Positions 51,172 through 59,973 of a stretch of DNA of 64,000 nucleotides are shown in pieces (positions within the stretch are counted from its first letter, which is position 1; the number at the start of each line of letters is the position of its first letter). The position numbers and the translations under genes were made by a program. The notes under the pieces are model-generated. The model did no database searches. It had not been told where the DNA came from and worked only from the letters and a program-made list of their open reading frames with translations. Origin of the DNA: Rivihabitans pingtungensis (GTDB lineage Bacteria > Pseudomonadota > Gammaproteobacteria > Burkholderiales > Aquaspirillaceae); assembly GCF_003201855.1 (NCBI RefSeq), contig NZ_QJKI01000021.1, positions 1 through 64,000 on the forward strand, written 5' to 3'.

Positions 51172-51995
51172 CAGGCGCGCACCCAGAACAAGGCGCGGCG
51201 CTTGACGGCGTCCAGCGCCGACATCGCCAGCCAGGTGATCAAGCCGGTGTACAGAATGCCGGCGACCATTTTCGGGTAGTCGGCAAAGTCGGCGTAATAC
51301 TGCACAAAGCGGCCCAGGCCGGCGTTGGCGCCAAACAGCTCGGCCACGGTGAGCAGGATGAAAGAAAAGCCCAGCCCCACCGCCATGCCGGAAAAAATAT
51401 GCGGCAGCGCAGCAGGAAACACCACCTGACGCTGAAAAGCCCAGCCGGTGAGGCCAAGAATGCGGGCGTTGTCGCGCCAGCGCGCTTCCAGCGCGTGCGC
51501 GCCGGCGGCGCTGTTCTGAAAAATCGGCCAGAAGGCGCCGATGAACACCACAAAAATCGCCGACAGCTTGAAGGTGGGCAGCACGGCGATGGCGTAGGGG
51601 ATGTACACCGTGGGCGGCACTGGCGCGGCGACGCGGGCAAAGGGCAGGCTCATGCGTTGCAGGCGCGGCGAGCTGCCCACCGCCAGGCCGCTGGCGATGC
51701 CCAGCAGGCAGGCCAGGCCAAAGCCGGGCAGCAGGATGGAAAACGACGACAGCGTGCCGGTCCACAGTTCGGGCAAGGATTCCACCAGCGCGCGCAGGGT
51801 GACGTCGGGCGCGGGGATCAGCGGGTTGTGGCCCAGCGGCAGGTAGCGGGCGGCGGCCAGCCAGGCGGCGAGCAGCAGCAGCCAGATCAGGCTGGCTTCC
51901 AGGGCGTGGCGCGCCAGGGTAAGCAGGCGGCGCCAGGCGGGCGGGGCGGCGAGGGCGGCGGTGGGCGCCGGGGCGGTGGTGGCGACGGTGGTCAT
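51171..51995 (-). CDS. ABC transporter permease, sulfonate/nitrate/taurine type
   Basis: A 274-residue membrane protein with about six hydrophobic helices after a Pro/Ala-rich cytoplasmic start. The transport motif is in NARILGLTGWAFQRQVVFPA ALPHIFSGMAVGLG. It belongs to the same family as SsuC but is clearly more distant than the copy at 62127. It should pair with the ATPase at 52448 and the binding protein at 53233. The 452-bp gap from that ATPase holds palindromes. Confidence 0.88.
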   Translation of the reverse strand: MTTVATTAPAPTAALAAPPAWRRLLTLARHALEASLIWLLLLAAWLAAARYLPLGHNPLIPAPDVTLRALVESLPELWTGTLSSFSILLPGFGLACLLGIASGLAVGSSPRLQRMSLPFARVAAPVPPTVYIPYAIAVLPTFKLSAIFVVFIGAFWPIFQNSAAGAHALEARWRDNARILGLTGWAFQRQVVFPAALPHIFSGMAVGLGFSFILLTVAELFGANAGLGRFVQYYADFADYPKMVAGILYTGLITWLAMSALDAVKRRALFWVRA

Positions 51996-52447
51996 GGGGT
52001 GGGGTCCTTTTTCACGGTCGGGGTAGGGTTGTCGAAATGGGGTTGCAGGCTGCGCTGGCGCGCAGGGATGCCAAGGTTGATTGAGGGCGGGGCTTCTCCC
52101 CGCACCCGACCCCTTTTCTTTGTCTCGCCAAAGAAAAGGGGGAAAAGAAAGGCGACCCGGGACGCGCGTCCGTCCCTGCGGGCCGGATGCCCTGTGCTTC
52201 TCGAAAGTCAGGGCCGCCCCGGAATGGCGCGTCGGCTACGCCGCCGCTTAACCGGGCCGGACTACCCCCTGACTTTCTGCGATGCTCGGCGCGCTTTACG
52301 GGGGGAACCCCAGCTAGGCACAACGAGCTGTGCAATGAAAAACCCCAAAGCAGACTTTGGCGTTGCCAGTCTGGCTTCTGGCATCTGATAACCACCTGAG
52401 GCATTTTTCAGGCCATTTATCTTTTGCGTAAGACATAAAGCCCGGTT
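51996..52447. other. 450-bp non-coding gap inside the ABC operon
   Basis: This separates ATPase and permease genes that normally abut. It holds a 12-bp hairpin and an 11-bp long-range inverted repeat (52110-52277). A rightward frame (51399-52388) contains a peptide (SPKKRGKRKATRDARPSLRA) of a kind often mis-annotated from repeated intergenic DNA, so I call it non-coding. Confidence 0.55.
52110..52277. repeat. Palindromic element of a second type
   Basis: CCCCTTTTCTTT-GTCTCGCC-AAAGAAAAGGGG is a perfect 12-bp hairpin (52110-52141). GAAAGTCAGGG (52203-52213) pairs with CCCTGACTTTC (52267-52277). The sequence is unlike the CCGCTCACAAAA family and is probably another dispersed repeat. Confidence 0.6.
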
Positions 52448-53236
52448 TCACGCCGGCGCAAGCTGGCGCAGGGTGTCGTCCGCCAGGGTTTCGGCAATCT
52501 GTTCGCGCAGCAGCTGGAATTCGGCGCTGGCGAACAAGGCGCGGCGGTCGCGGTGGCGGGGGAAGGGCACGTTCAGGTCGGCGATCACCCGGCCGGGGCT
52601 GGAGCCGAGGATGACCACCCGCTGGCCCAGGTACAGCGCTTCGTCCACGTCGTGGGTGACGAACAGCACGGTGGTTTTGGGTTCGGCGGTTTCCCACACA
52701 TCCAGCAGCACGTCTTGCAGGCGGGCGCGGTTGACCGGGTCGAGCGCGCCAAACGGTTCGTCCATCAGCAATAGCGGCGAGCCGATGGCCAGGGCGCGGG
52801 CGATGGCGGCGCGCTGGCGCATGCCGCCAGACAATTCAAACGGGTATTTGTCGCCGATGTCGTCCAGGCCCACGCGGGCCAGCGCGTGGTGCGCTTCCTG
52901 GCGGCGCGCGGCGCTGGGGGTGCGTGGGCGGGCTTTGCCGATGGCCAGCGCCAGGTTGTCCACCACCGTCATCCACGGAAACAGCGCGTAATCCTGAAAC
53001 ACCACGCCGCGCTCCAGCCCTGGGCCTTTCAGCGGCCGGCCGGCCCAGTACAGCCGGCCACGCGCCGGCTCCAGCAGGCCGGCGGCCAGGCGCAGCAGGG
53101 TGGATTTGCCCGAGCCGCTGGCCCCCAGCAGCGAGACAAACTGTCCGGGCGGCACATGCAGGTGGATATTGTCCAGGATCGGCGCGCCGTCATAGCCAAA
53201 GTGCACGCCTTCCAGAATCAGTCCCTGGCTCATCAT
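52448..53236 (-). CDS. ABC transporter ATP-binding protein, sulfonate/nitrate/taurine type
   Basis: A 262-residue ATPase: Walker A GASGSGKST, Q-loop VVFQDYALFPWMTV, signature LSGGMRQRAAIARALA, Walker B LLLMDEPFGALD and H-loop VLFVTHDVDEALYLG. It starts MMSQGLILEGVHFGYDGAPI at 53236, overlapping the binding-protein stop (ATGA). The C-terminal ~35 residues (FPRHRDRRALFASAEFQLLR) are usual for this family. Confidence 0.9.
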   Translation of the reverse strand: MMSQGLILEGVHFGYDGAPILDNIHLHVPPGQFVSLLGASGSGKSTLLRLAAGLLEPARGRLYWAGRPLKGPGLERGVVFQDYALFPWMTVVDNLALAIGKARPRTPSAARRQEAHHALARVGLDDIGDKYPFELSGGMRQRAAIARALAIGSPLLLMDEPFGALDPVNRARLQDVLLDVWETAEPKTTVLFVTHDVDEALYLGQRVVILGSSPGRVIADLNVPFPRHRDRRALFASAEFQLLREQIAETLADDTLRQLAPA

Positions 53237-54267
53237 GCGTCCTTTTGCTTGTACTCTTTTTGCAGCTTTTTCCAGAACGGGTCGTTGGGGTTTTCCCGCG
53301 CCAGCTGGGCCAGCACTTTGGCGTACAGTTGGCTGTCGATGGCGGCGTTCAGGTCCGGCTTGGTGGGGATGAATTCGCTGTTCACCATCACGTCGGCAAA
53401 GTGTTTGACGCCCTTGACGTTGGGGTCGCTGGATTGGTCCAGATACGGGGAGTAAAACCCGCGCCACAGCAGTTTCGGGTCGAGCTTGACGTATTTGGCG
53501 ATCGAATCGATGGTTTGTTGTTTGTTCTCGGTGGCGAATTTTTCCGCCTTGAGAATGGCGCGCAGGAATTTCTCCCAGGTGGCCTGATCCTTCAGCCGGG
53601 TGTCGGTGACCACCAGCCGGCAGCACGGGTGGCCGGGTTGCAGGTCGGTGGAGTGGATCACCACTTTCAGGCCCTGGTCTTCGGCGCGCAGGTCATGCGG
53701 GCCCCACACCACGCCGGCGTCCACCTGGCCGGATTTCACCGCTTCAATCACTGCCGGCGGGTTTTTCAGCTCGAAAATCTGCACATCGGTTTTCCAGCGG
53801 ATGCCGGCGTCCTTGAGCGCGCCGCGCAGCACGGCGTCCCCCGAGGCCATGCGCACGGTGGCGATTTTTTTGCCGCGCAGCGCGCTGATTTTATTGTACA
53901 CGCCAGCGTTTTCCGCCGTGGTGATCACCGCCGCGTCGCCGCCCATGATGCCGCCAATGATCTTCAGGTTGGCGCCTTTGGAAATATGCGCCACCGGGGC
54001 GGTGGTGCCAAACGCGCCCACGTCCAGCTTGCCGGCCACCACGGCATTCAGGCCGTCGGCCGAGTTCTGGAATTCCACCAGCTCGACATCCAGCCCTTCC
54101 TGGGCGAACAGGCCCTGCTCTTTGGCGACAAAAAACTTGGCGTGGCCGGTGACCGGCAGATAGCCAACCTTGATCGGTTCGGCCAGCGCCAGGCCAGACA
54201 GGCTCAGCGCCAGCGCGGCGCAGGCGGCGCGCACGGCGTGCGGACGCAGCAAACGGGTAAAGGACAT
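53233..54267 (-). CDS. ABC transporter substrate-binding protein, sulfonate/nitrate/taurine type
   Basis: A 344-residue periplasmic protein with a signal peptide ending SLSGLALA. The mature start EPIKVGYLPVTGHAKFFVAK EQGLF is typical of NMT1/nitrate-taurine binding proteins. GKLDVGAFGTTAPVAHISKG and ALRGKKIATVRMASGDAVLR follow. The ligand is not clear. It is first in a leftward operon with ATPase, permease, thioredoxin-SCO, CoA-transferase and hydratase genes, suggesting import of an acid that is then activated. ATG 54267 has an AGGAG site. Confidence 0.9.
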   Translation of the reverse strand: MSFTRLLRPHAVRAACAALALSLSGLALAEPIKVGYLPVTGHAKFFVAKEQGLFAQEGLDVELVEFQNSADGLNAVVAGKLDVGAFGTTAPVAHISKGANLKIIGGIMGGDAAVITTAENAGVYNKISALRGKKIATVRMASGDAVLRGALKDAGIRWKTDVQIFELKNPPAVIEAVKSGQVDAGVVWGPHDLRAEDQGLKVVIHSTDLQPGHPCCRLVVTDTRLKDQATWEKFLRAILKAEKFATENKQQTIDSIAKYVKLDPKLLWRGFYSPYLDQSSDPNVKGVKHFADVMVNSEFIPTKPDLNAAIDSQLYAKVLAQLARENPNDPFWKKLQKEYKQKDA

Positions 54268-54366
54268 GACAGCGCTCCTGAAGTGCAATGGGGATGCGCC
54301 GCACTGTACCCAAGCCGGCCGGCCAGGCTAAACAAGGAATCCGCACAACGATATGGCTTTTTCAGA

Positions 54367-54406
54367 TAAGCGCGGCTCACCAAACCCGCCAGGCGTCGCC
54401 GGCTTA
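54367..54406. repeat. Internally deleted palindromic repeat
   Basis: TAAGCGCGGCTCACCAAACC then CGCCAGGCGTCGCCGGCTTA. The left end and a right-like CTTA remain. The final TTA is the stop of the aldo/keto reductase gene. Confidence 0.55.
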
Positions 54407-55441
54407 CGGCGCCGGGTTGAACCAGCGCAGGCGGATGTCCGCCACCGCCTGTTCCAGCGCCTCGCTCCACGGCGCCTCCCAGGCGTTGAGGTTTTCTTCC
54501 AGCTGGGCCAGCGAGGTGGCGCCGATGATGGTGCTGGCGACAAACCAGCGCGAATAAACAAACTTCAGCGCCAGCTGCGCCGGGCTCAAGCCGTGCGCCT
54601 CGGCCAGCGCGGCGTAGGCGGCCACCGCCTCGGGCACGCCTGGCTTGCTGTAGCGCTGGGCAAAGCCGTCAAACTCGGTCACCCGGCCGCGCGCCTGCGG
54701 GTCGCGCAGGTATTTGCCGCTGAGCAGGCCAAACGCCATCGGCGAATACGGCAGCAGGGCAATCTGCTCACGGTGGCAAAACTCCAGCATGGCGGTTTCC
54801 CAGGTGCGGTTCAGCAGGCTGTAGGCGTTTTGCACGCTGACCACGCGCGGCAGCTGGTATTCACGGGCGGCGTTGAGAAACTGCATCAGCCCCCATGGCC
54901 ATTCGTTGGACAGGCCGATATGGCGAATCTTGCCCTCGTCCACCAGCTCGGCCAGCGCTTCCAGCGTTTCGCGCGGCGGGGTAAACGGCCGCTCCTTGGC
55001 CGGATCGTAAACAAACTCGCCAAACATCGGCGTGTTGCGCTCGGGCCAGTGCAATTGGTAGAGATCAATGTAGTCGGTTTGCAGCCGGCGCAGCGAGTCT
55101 TCCACCGCCGCGCGCAAATTGGCGCGGGTGAAGGCATGCTGGCCGTCACGAATCCATTGCAAACCCCGGCTGGCGCCGGTGGCCTTGGTGGCCAGCACCA
55201 CTTTGTCGCGGTCCTGGCGGGCCAGCCAGCTGCCGACAATCCGCTCGGTGGCGTGCACGGTGTCGGCGCGCGGCGGCACCGGGTACATCTCGGCGGTGTC
55301 GATGAAGTTGACGCCACGGGCAAAGGCGTAATCCAGCTGGGCATGGCCTTCGGCCTCGCTGTTCTGCTGGCCAAAGGTCATGGTGCCCAGGCAAATGGCG
55401 GAGACATGCAGCGTGCTGCCGGGCAGGGTGCGGTATTCCAT
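54404..55441 (-). CDS. Aldo/keto reductase (Tas-like)
   Basis: A 345-residue NADP(H)-dependent (beta/alpha)8 barrel. It starts MEYRTLPGSTLHVSAICLGT MTFG, with FIDTAEMYPVPPRADTVHAT ERIVG (catalytic Asp and Tyr), VVLATKATGA (Lys), YIDLYQLHWPERNTPMFGEF (His) and IIGATSLAQLEENLNAWE. The MYPVPPRA and ERNTNxFG-like segments point to the Tas/YajO-like branch. The substrate is unknown. An AAGGAAG site precedes ATG 55441. It is divergent from the CysB-like gene. Confidence 0.9.
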   Translation of the reverse strand: MEYRTLPGSTLHVSAICLGTMTFGQQNSEAEGHAQLDYAFARGVNFIDTAEMYPVPPRADTVHATERIVGSWLARQDRDKVVLATKATGASRGLQWIRDGQHAFTRANLRAAVEDSLRRLQTDYIDLYQLHWPERNTPMFGEFVYDPAKERPFTPPRETLEALAELVDEGKIRHIGLSNEWPWGLMQFLNAAREYQLPRVVSVQNAYSLLNRTWETAMLEFCHREQIALLPYSPMAFGLLSGKYLRDPQARGRVTEFDGFAQRYSKPGVPEAVAAYAALAEAHGLSPAQLALKFVYSRWFVASTIIGATSLAQLEENLNAWEAPWSEALEQAVADIRLRWFNPAP

Positions 55442-55726
55442 CGGGGCTTCCTTGTCGGTGGGGAGGGCAGGCGGATGCGGCAGTCTACGCCGCGGGCAGT
55501 ACAGAACGCGATGGGCTATGGCCCATTTTTTGCCATGCAGCACATGGGCCTGGGCCTCTGGGTTTGCTGCCAACCAAATACGTATAAGCCGCAAAATATC
55601 GCTTCTTTCCGGGCGCACACGCTCGCCGCCTATGCTGGCGGGCCGGATCACAGCCCGTGATCCCCCACGACAGGAGACCGGCATGCTCGCCCGCCCAGAC
55701 TTTTCCCGGCCGCCGGGAGCCGCGCG
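55442..55726. promoter_or_regulatory. Divergent promoter region, aldo/keto reductase / CysB-like
   Basis: A 285-bp gap between divergent genes with an AT-richer stretch (AACCAAATACGTATAAGCCG, AAAATATCGCTTCTTT). No exact operator could be fixed. LysR regulators often bind such divergent regions, including their own. Confidence 0.4.
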
Positions 55727-56656
55727 ATGAATTTTCAGCAACTGCGCATCATCCGCGAAACCGTGCGGCAGAATTTCAACCTCACCGAAGTGGCCAATGC
55801 GCTGTACGCCTCGCAATCCGGCGTCAGCAAGCACATCAAAGACCTGGAGGACGAACTTGGCCTGGAGCTGTTCATCCGCAAGGGCAAGCGCTTTCTTGGC
55901 CTGACCGACCCCGGCAAGGAGCTGCTGGTGATTGTCGAGCGCATGCTGCTGGACGCCGCCAACATCCGCCGCCTGGCCGAGCAGTTCAGCCAGCGCGACG
56001 AAGGCCAGCTGACCATCGCCACCACCCACACCCAGGCGCGCTACGCGCTGCCGCGCGTGGTCACCGCCTTCAAGGCGGCGTTTCCGAAAGTGCATCTGGT
56101 GCTGCACCAGGCCAGCCCCAGCGAGCTGGTGCGCCTGTTGCAGGAAGGCGAGGCCGACATCGGCATCGCCACCGAGGCGGTGGCCGACGTGCCCGAGCTG
56201 GTGTCGTTTCCATATTACAGCTGGCATCACGCCGTAATCGCCCCGCCGGCGCACCCGCTGCACCAAGGGCCGCTGACGCTAGAAGCGCTGGCCGATTATC
56301 CGCTGATCACTTATCACCACGGCTTTACCGGCCGCACCCGCATCGACCGCACCTTTGCCGACGCCGGCCTGAACGCCGACATCGTCATGGCCGCGCTGGA
56401 CGCCGATGTGATCAAGGCCTATGTGGAGCTTGGCCTGGGCGTGGGCATCATCGCCTCGATGGCCGTCGATCCCAAGCGCGACGCCCACCTGCCGGTGGTG
56501 GCCGGCGAACCGCTGTTTGGCTACCACACCGCCCGCATCGCCGTGCGCCGTGGCCACTATTTGCGCAGCTACGCCTACCGCTTTATTGAACTGTGCGCCG
56601 ACGTGCTGGATGAGGCGACGGTGAAGCAGGCGCTGAGTCCGGTGACGCAGGAGTAA
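55727..56656 (+). CDS. CysB-family LysR-type transcriptional regulator
   Basis: A 309-residue regulator. The winged helix-turn-helix MNFQQLRIIRETVRQNFNLT EVANALYASQSGVSKHIKDL EDELGLELFIRKGKR is the CysB/Cbl form. The effector domain keeps the CysB-type TTHTQARYALP sulfate/acetylserine-binding segment and ALDADVIKAYVELGLGVGII. CysB-type proteins activate sulfur-limitation genes, so both sulfonate clusters and the encapsulin cluster are candidate targets; this is inferred. The TAA stop begins a palindromic repeat. Confidence 0.93.
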   Translation: MNFQQLRIIRETVRQNFNLTEVANALYASQSGVSKHIKDLEDELGLELFIRKGKRFLGLTDPGKELLVIVERMLLDAANIRRLAEQFSQRDEGQLTIATTHTQARYALPRVVTAFKAAFPKVHLVLHQASPSELVRLLQEGEADIGIATEAVADVPELVSFPYYSWHHAVIAPPAHPLHQGPLTLEALADYPLITYHHGFTGRTRIDRTFADAGLNADIVMAALDADVIKAYVELGLGVGIIASMAVDPKRDAHLPVVAGEPLFGYHTARIAVRRGHYLRSYAYRFIELCADVLDEATVKQALSPVTQE

Positions 56657-56764
56657 GCGCGGCTCATAAAATCCCCGACGTGGTGGCGTGACCTTGCTGG
56701 ACTCCCGCACTGTCTGCGCACGCCTGGCCAGCGCCGCGGCGCCGGGTTTGGTGAGCGGCGCTTA
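56654..56764 (-). repeat. Intergenic palindromic repeat bridging two convergent stop codons
   Basis: TAAGCGCGGCTCATAAAATC at the left, ACTGTCTGCGCACGCCTGGC inside, GGGTTTGGTGAGCGGCGCTTA-type right end. The first three bases are the CysB-like stop, and the last three, read leftward, are the GntR stop. Confidence 0.9.
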
Positions 56765-57508
56765 CCCCTCGGCGCCGCCCTCCCGCTCCACCCGCAGCCG
56801 ATAGCGAAAGCGATCTCCCCGGTAGTGAATCCAGTCCAGCTCCAGCGGCTGGCCGTCGCGGGTGTAGGTCATCCGCTCCAGATGAATCAGCGGCGCGCCT
56901 TCGGCCACTTCCAGCCGGGCGGCCAGCTCCGCGCTGGCGGCGACGGCGTCGATGCTCAGTTCGGCGTAGCCCAGGGCGATGCCGTAATCCTGTTCGTAGA
57001 TGGCGAAAATGTCGCGTCCGGCCAGGTCTTCCTGCGCCAGCCGCCGGCCCAGTTCCACCGGCACATAGGTCAGGTCTACCGAAACTGGCGCGCCGTCCAG
57101 GTGGCGCACGCGGCGGATTTCGGTGACTGGCGCGCCTTCGGCCAGCGCCAGCCAGCGGGCCACGGCGGCGCTGGCTGGGCGTTCCTGTAGCGACTCCACC
57201 CGGTTGTGCGCCAGATAGCCCTGGTCGCGCATGGCTTCGGCAAAGCCTTGCAGCCGGCCCAGCGCCTGGGCGGGTTTGGGCGGGGCGACAAAGCTGCCCT
57301 TGCCGGCCACGGTGCTGAGCAGGCCTTCTTGCGCCAGCACGCCCAGCGCGTGGCGCACGGTGATGCGGCTGACGCCAAACTGGCTCATCAGCGCTTTTTC
57401 CGAGGGCAGGCGCGCATGCGGCGGGTAGCGGCCGGTGAGAATTTCGCCGCGCAGCCAGTCACGAATCTGGCCATGCAGCGGCTGGCTGGGGTCAAGCAGG
57501 GGCGTCAT
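56762..57508 (-). CDS. GntR-family transcriptional regulator (HutC subfamily)
   Basis: A 248-residue regulator. N-terminal winged helix (LHGQIRDWLRGEILTGRYPP HARLPSEKALMSQFGVSRIT VRHALGVLAQEGLL) is joined to a UTRA effector domain (VTEIRRVRHLDGAPVSVDLT YVP, GIALGYAELSIDAV, LIHLERMTYTRDGQPLELDW IHYRGDRF). UTRA regulators bind small molecules that release them from DNA. It is divergent from the second sulfonate cluster; two palindromes in the gap (57793 and 57821) are candidate operators. Confidence 0.92.
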   Translation of the reverse strand: MTPLLDPSQPLHGQIRDWLRGEILTGRYPPHARLPSEKALMSQFGVSRITVRHALGVLAQEGLLSTVAGKGSFVAPPKPAQALGRLQGFAEAMRDQGYLAHNRVESLQERPASAAVARWLALAEGAPVTEIRRVRHLDGAPVSVDLTYVPVELGRRLAQEDLAGRDIFAIYEQDYGIALGYAELSIDAVAASAELAARLEVAEGAPLIHLERMTYTRDGQPLELDWIHYRGDRFRYRLRVEREGGAEG

Positions 57509-57525
57509 CGAAGGAGTCCAGGGTT

Positions 57526-57641
57526 AAGAGTCGCTCACAAAACCCAGCGAAGCGGCCCTGGCTAGGCGTGTGACCGCAGACAGTACAAGCAGTACGGCAA
57601 GGTCACACAACAACGCCAGGGGGTTTTGTGAGCGGCTCTAA
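57526..57641 (+). repeat. Intergenic palindromic repeat, full-length copy
   Basis: Forward orientation: TAAGAGTCGCTCACAAAACC, CGGCCCTGGCTAGGCGTGTG, CGCAGACAGTACAAGCAGTA, GGTCACACAACAACGCCAGG, TTTTGTGAGCGGCTCTAA. It is nearly identical to the copy at 15272-15385. Confidence 0.92.
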
Positions 57642-57751
57642 GCACTGCCCACAAAACGCTCTTGGCCTTGTTGCCCAGCCTTGCCGTGCTTCTGGCTCTG
57701 TCGGCGTGCTGGCCAGGCTCGCTGCGCTGGGTTTTGTGGGCGGCATGCTAA
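57642..57751 (-). repeat. Second palindromic repeat copy directly abutting the first
   Basis: Reverse orientation: GCACTGCCCACAAAACGCTC, CTTGGCCTTGTTGCCCAGC, CTGGCCAGGCTCGCTGCGCT, GGGTTTTGTGGGCGGCATGC. Its ends carry CCCACAAAA/TTTTGTGGG instead of CTCACAAAA/TTTTGTGAG, changed on both sides. Confidence 0.88.
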
Positions 57752-57792
57752 GTTGCACAAGATGCCGGGCAGTATACCCGCACTGGCCAGCC

Positions 57793-57810
57793 AACCTGTT
57801 ATGACAGGTT
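57793..57810. promoter_or_regulatory. Palindromic operator candidate 1 (sulfonate cluster 2)
   Basis: AACCTGTTATGACAGGTT: perfect seven-base arms with TATG between. The spacing around a central TA resembles GntR/HutC-type operators. It lies ~135 bp before the SsuD-like start and downstream of the divergent gntR promoter side. Confidence 0.5.
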
Positions 57811-57820
57811 ATAACTTTAT

Positions 57821-57836
57821 CTGCAAAGCTTTGCAG
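57821..57836. promoter_or_regulatory. Palindromic operator candidate 2 (sulfonate cluster 2)
   Basis: CTGCAAAGCTTTGCAG is a perfect 16-bp palindrome. It lies ten bases after candidate 1 and upstream of a -10-like TAGAAT. Confidence 0.45.
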
Positions 57837-57943
57837 TTTTCCTCGTTTCCGCCGGCTGGCCGGCGCTGCCTAGAATCCTCGCCATCCCCTGACGCGACTG
57901 TCGGCCCCGCCGGCGGCTGCCCACTTGTAATGAGGAATGTGCG

Positions 57944-59092
57944 ATGAGTCTTGATATTTTCTGGTTTCTGCCCACCTCGGGCGACACCCGTTACCTGGGC
58001 CGCGCCGACGCCGCCCGCCCGCTGAACAATGCGTATCTCAAGCAGATCGCCGTGGCGGTGGATCAGCTCGGTTACGACGGGATTCTGATTCCCACCGGCA
58101 GCGGCTGCCTGGACCCCTGGGTGACCGCCTCAACCGTGGCCACCGTCACCCAGCGCATCAAGCTCCTGGTGGCGCTGCGCACCGCGCTGACCCAGCCCAC
58201 CGCCGCCGCCCGTCAGGCCGCCACGCTGGATCAGGTCAGCAATGGCCGCCTGCTGGTCAATGTGGTGGCTGGCGGCGACGCCATCGAGCTGGCCGGGGAC
58301 GGGATTTTTCTGGATCACGACGCCCGCTACGAAGAAGCCCGCGAGTTTCTCACCATCTGGCGCCAGCTGCTGGCTGGCGAGACGGTGAATTTCTCTGGCA
58401 AATATCACACGGTGAAAGACGCGCGCAATTTCTTCCCACCGGTGCAAACCCCGCATCCGGGCATTTATTTTGGCGGCTCGTCGCCGGCGGCGCATGACTT
58501 GGCTGCCGAACAGGTGGACGCCTACCTGACCTGGGGCGAGCCGCCGGCCGCCGTGGCGGAAAAAATCGCCGACGTGCGCGCCCGCGCCGCCCAGCATGGC
58601 CGCACCGTGCGTTTTGGCGTGCGCCTGCATGTGATTGTGCGCGAAACCAACGAAGCCGCCTGGGCGGCGGCTGATGCGCTGATCGAGCATGTGGACGATG
58701 CCACCATCGCCAAGGTGCAGGCGCGCTACGCGCAGATGGATTCTGAAGGCCAGCGGCGCATGGCCGCGCTGCACAATGGCCGGCGCGACCAGCTGGAAGT
58801 CAGCCCCAATCTGTGGGCGGGCGTTGGCCTGGTGCGCGGCGGCGCCGGCACCGCGCTGGTGGGCGATCCGCACACCGTGGCGGCGCGGCTGAAGGAATAC
58901 GCCGACCTGGGTGTGGACAGCTTTGTGCTGTCCGGTTACCCGCACCTGGAAGAAGCCTACCGCTTTGCCGAGCTGGTGTTTCCGCTGCTGCCGGGCAAGG
59001 CCGAGCTGCGCCCGGCCGGCAAGATTGTCACCGGCGGCCCGTTTGACGCCAGCACCCTGGCCGACGTCCCGGCCGAACAGGAGGCCGCATGA
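57944..59092 (+). CDS. FMNH2-dependent alkanesulfonate monooxygenase paralogue (LLM class)
   Basis: A 382-residue luciferase-like monooxygenase, closely similar to SsuD at 5826 along its whole length: [99 protein letters not shown]. It should desulfonate an organosulfonate using FMNH2. No FMN reductase lies in this cluster, so SsuE at 4196 may serve both. The stop overlaps the amidohydrolase start (ATGA). The different partner genes suggest another substrate range. Confidence 0.9.
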   Translation: MSLDIFWFLPTSGDTRYLGRADAARPLNNAYLKQIAVAVDQLGYDGILIPTGSGCLDPWVTASTVATVTQRIKLLVALRTALTQPTAAARQAATLDQVSNGRLLVNVVAGGDAIELAGDGIFLDHDARYEEAREFLTIWRQLLAGETVNFSGKYHTVKDARNFFPPVQTPHPGIYFGGSSPAAHDLAAEQVDAYLTWGEPPAAVAEKIADVRARAAQHGRTVRFGVRLHVIVRETNEAAWAAADALIEHVDDATIAKVQARYAQMDSEGQRRMAALHNGRRDQLEVSPNLWAGVGLVRGGAGTALVGDPHTVAARLKEYADLGVDSFVLSGYPHLEEAYRFAELVFPLLPGKAELRPAGKIVTGGPFDASTLADVPAEQEAA

Positions 59093-59949
59093 ACGTCATC
59101 GACATGCGCTGCCGGCCGGCCTATCTGCACGACTTTTTTGGCGCCACGCCCGGCACGGCGGCGTATGAGTCGGCGCGCTGGCTTAACCGCCGGGTGGGCT
59201 CGCGCCACGACGAGCACTTCACCCCGTCGCTGACCCGCGAGGGCTTCTTGCAGGAAGTCCACGCCGCCGGCCTGCGCCACGCCGTGGTGGTGGGCCGCCA
59301 CACCCCCGGCCAGCACCTGCCCAATGACCGCATCCAGCAGATTGTCGCCGACGACCCGGTGCTGCTGGGGGTGGGTGCAGTGGACCCGATTGTGCAGGGC
59401 GTGCAGCCGGCGCTGGATGAGCTGGAGCGCGCGGTGAACAGCCTGGGGCTGATCGGCATTGATGTCGAGCCAGGCTTTGGCCAGCCGGCGCGCCACGCCG
59501 ACGACCGCGCGTATTTCCCGGTGTACGAAGCCTGCGCGGCGCTGAATGTGCCGGTGTTCATCATGTCCGGCCCGACCACGCCCGACCCCAGCTACAACGA
59601 CCCGGCGGCCATCGGCCGGCTGGCGCAGGCTTTCCCCACCTTGCCGATTGTCTGCTACCACGGCTTTTACCCCAATGTCGCCGGCATTCTGGGCGTGGCC
59701 TTCCGTCACGAGAATGTTTATGTGGTGCCGGACATGTATTTGTTTGTGGCGGGCGCGCGCGATTACGTCGAGGCCGGCAATGGCTTTTTGCGCGAGCAAT
59801 TGTTGTTTGGTTCGTCCTACCCGTTCCGGCCGATTGGCCAGTCGATTGACGATTTTCTGGCGCTGGGCTTCAAGGACGGCGCCGTAGAAGCGGTGCTGCA
59901 CGACAACGCCGCGCGCTTGCTCAAGCTGGGCCCGGCGCCGGCCCGCTGA
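59089..59949 (+). CDS. Amidohydrolase family protein (amidohydrolase_2 type)
   Basis: A 286-residue TIM-barrel protein: [90 protein letters not shown] and [20 protein letters not shown]. This matches the ACMSD/amidohydrolase_2 family. The first metal site is [10 protein letters not shown] rather than the common DxHxH, so metal binding may be altered. It overlaps the SsuD-like gene by four bases, so it probably acts on the same compound or its product. Confidence 0.85.
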   Translation: MNVIDMRCRPAYLHDFFGATPGTAAYESARWLNRRVGSRHDEHFTPSLTREGFLQEVHAAGLRHAVVVGRHTPGQHLPNDRIQQIVADDPVLLGVGAVDPIVQGVQPALDELERAVNSLGLIGIDVEPGFGQPARHADDRAYFPVYEACAALNVPVFIMSGPTTPDPSYNDPAAIGRLAQAFPTLPIVCYHGFYPNVAGILGVAFRHENVYVVPDMYLFVAGARDYVEAGNGFLREQLLFGSSYPFRPIGQSIDDFLALGFKDGAVEAVLHDNAARLLKLGPAPAR

Positions 59950-59973
59950 ACCGAATTCCCTGGAGAACACATC

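Noticed and set aside
52012..52404. Frames of 120-130 codons in the ABC operon gap
   Set aside because: The peptide resembles products often mis-annotated from repeated intergenic DNA, and the region is dominated by palindromes.
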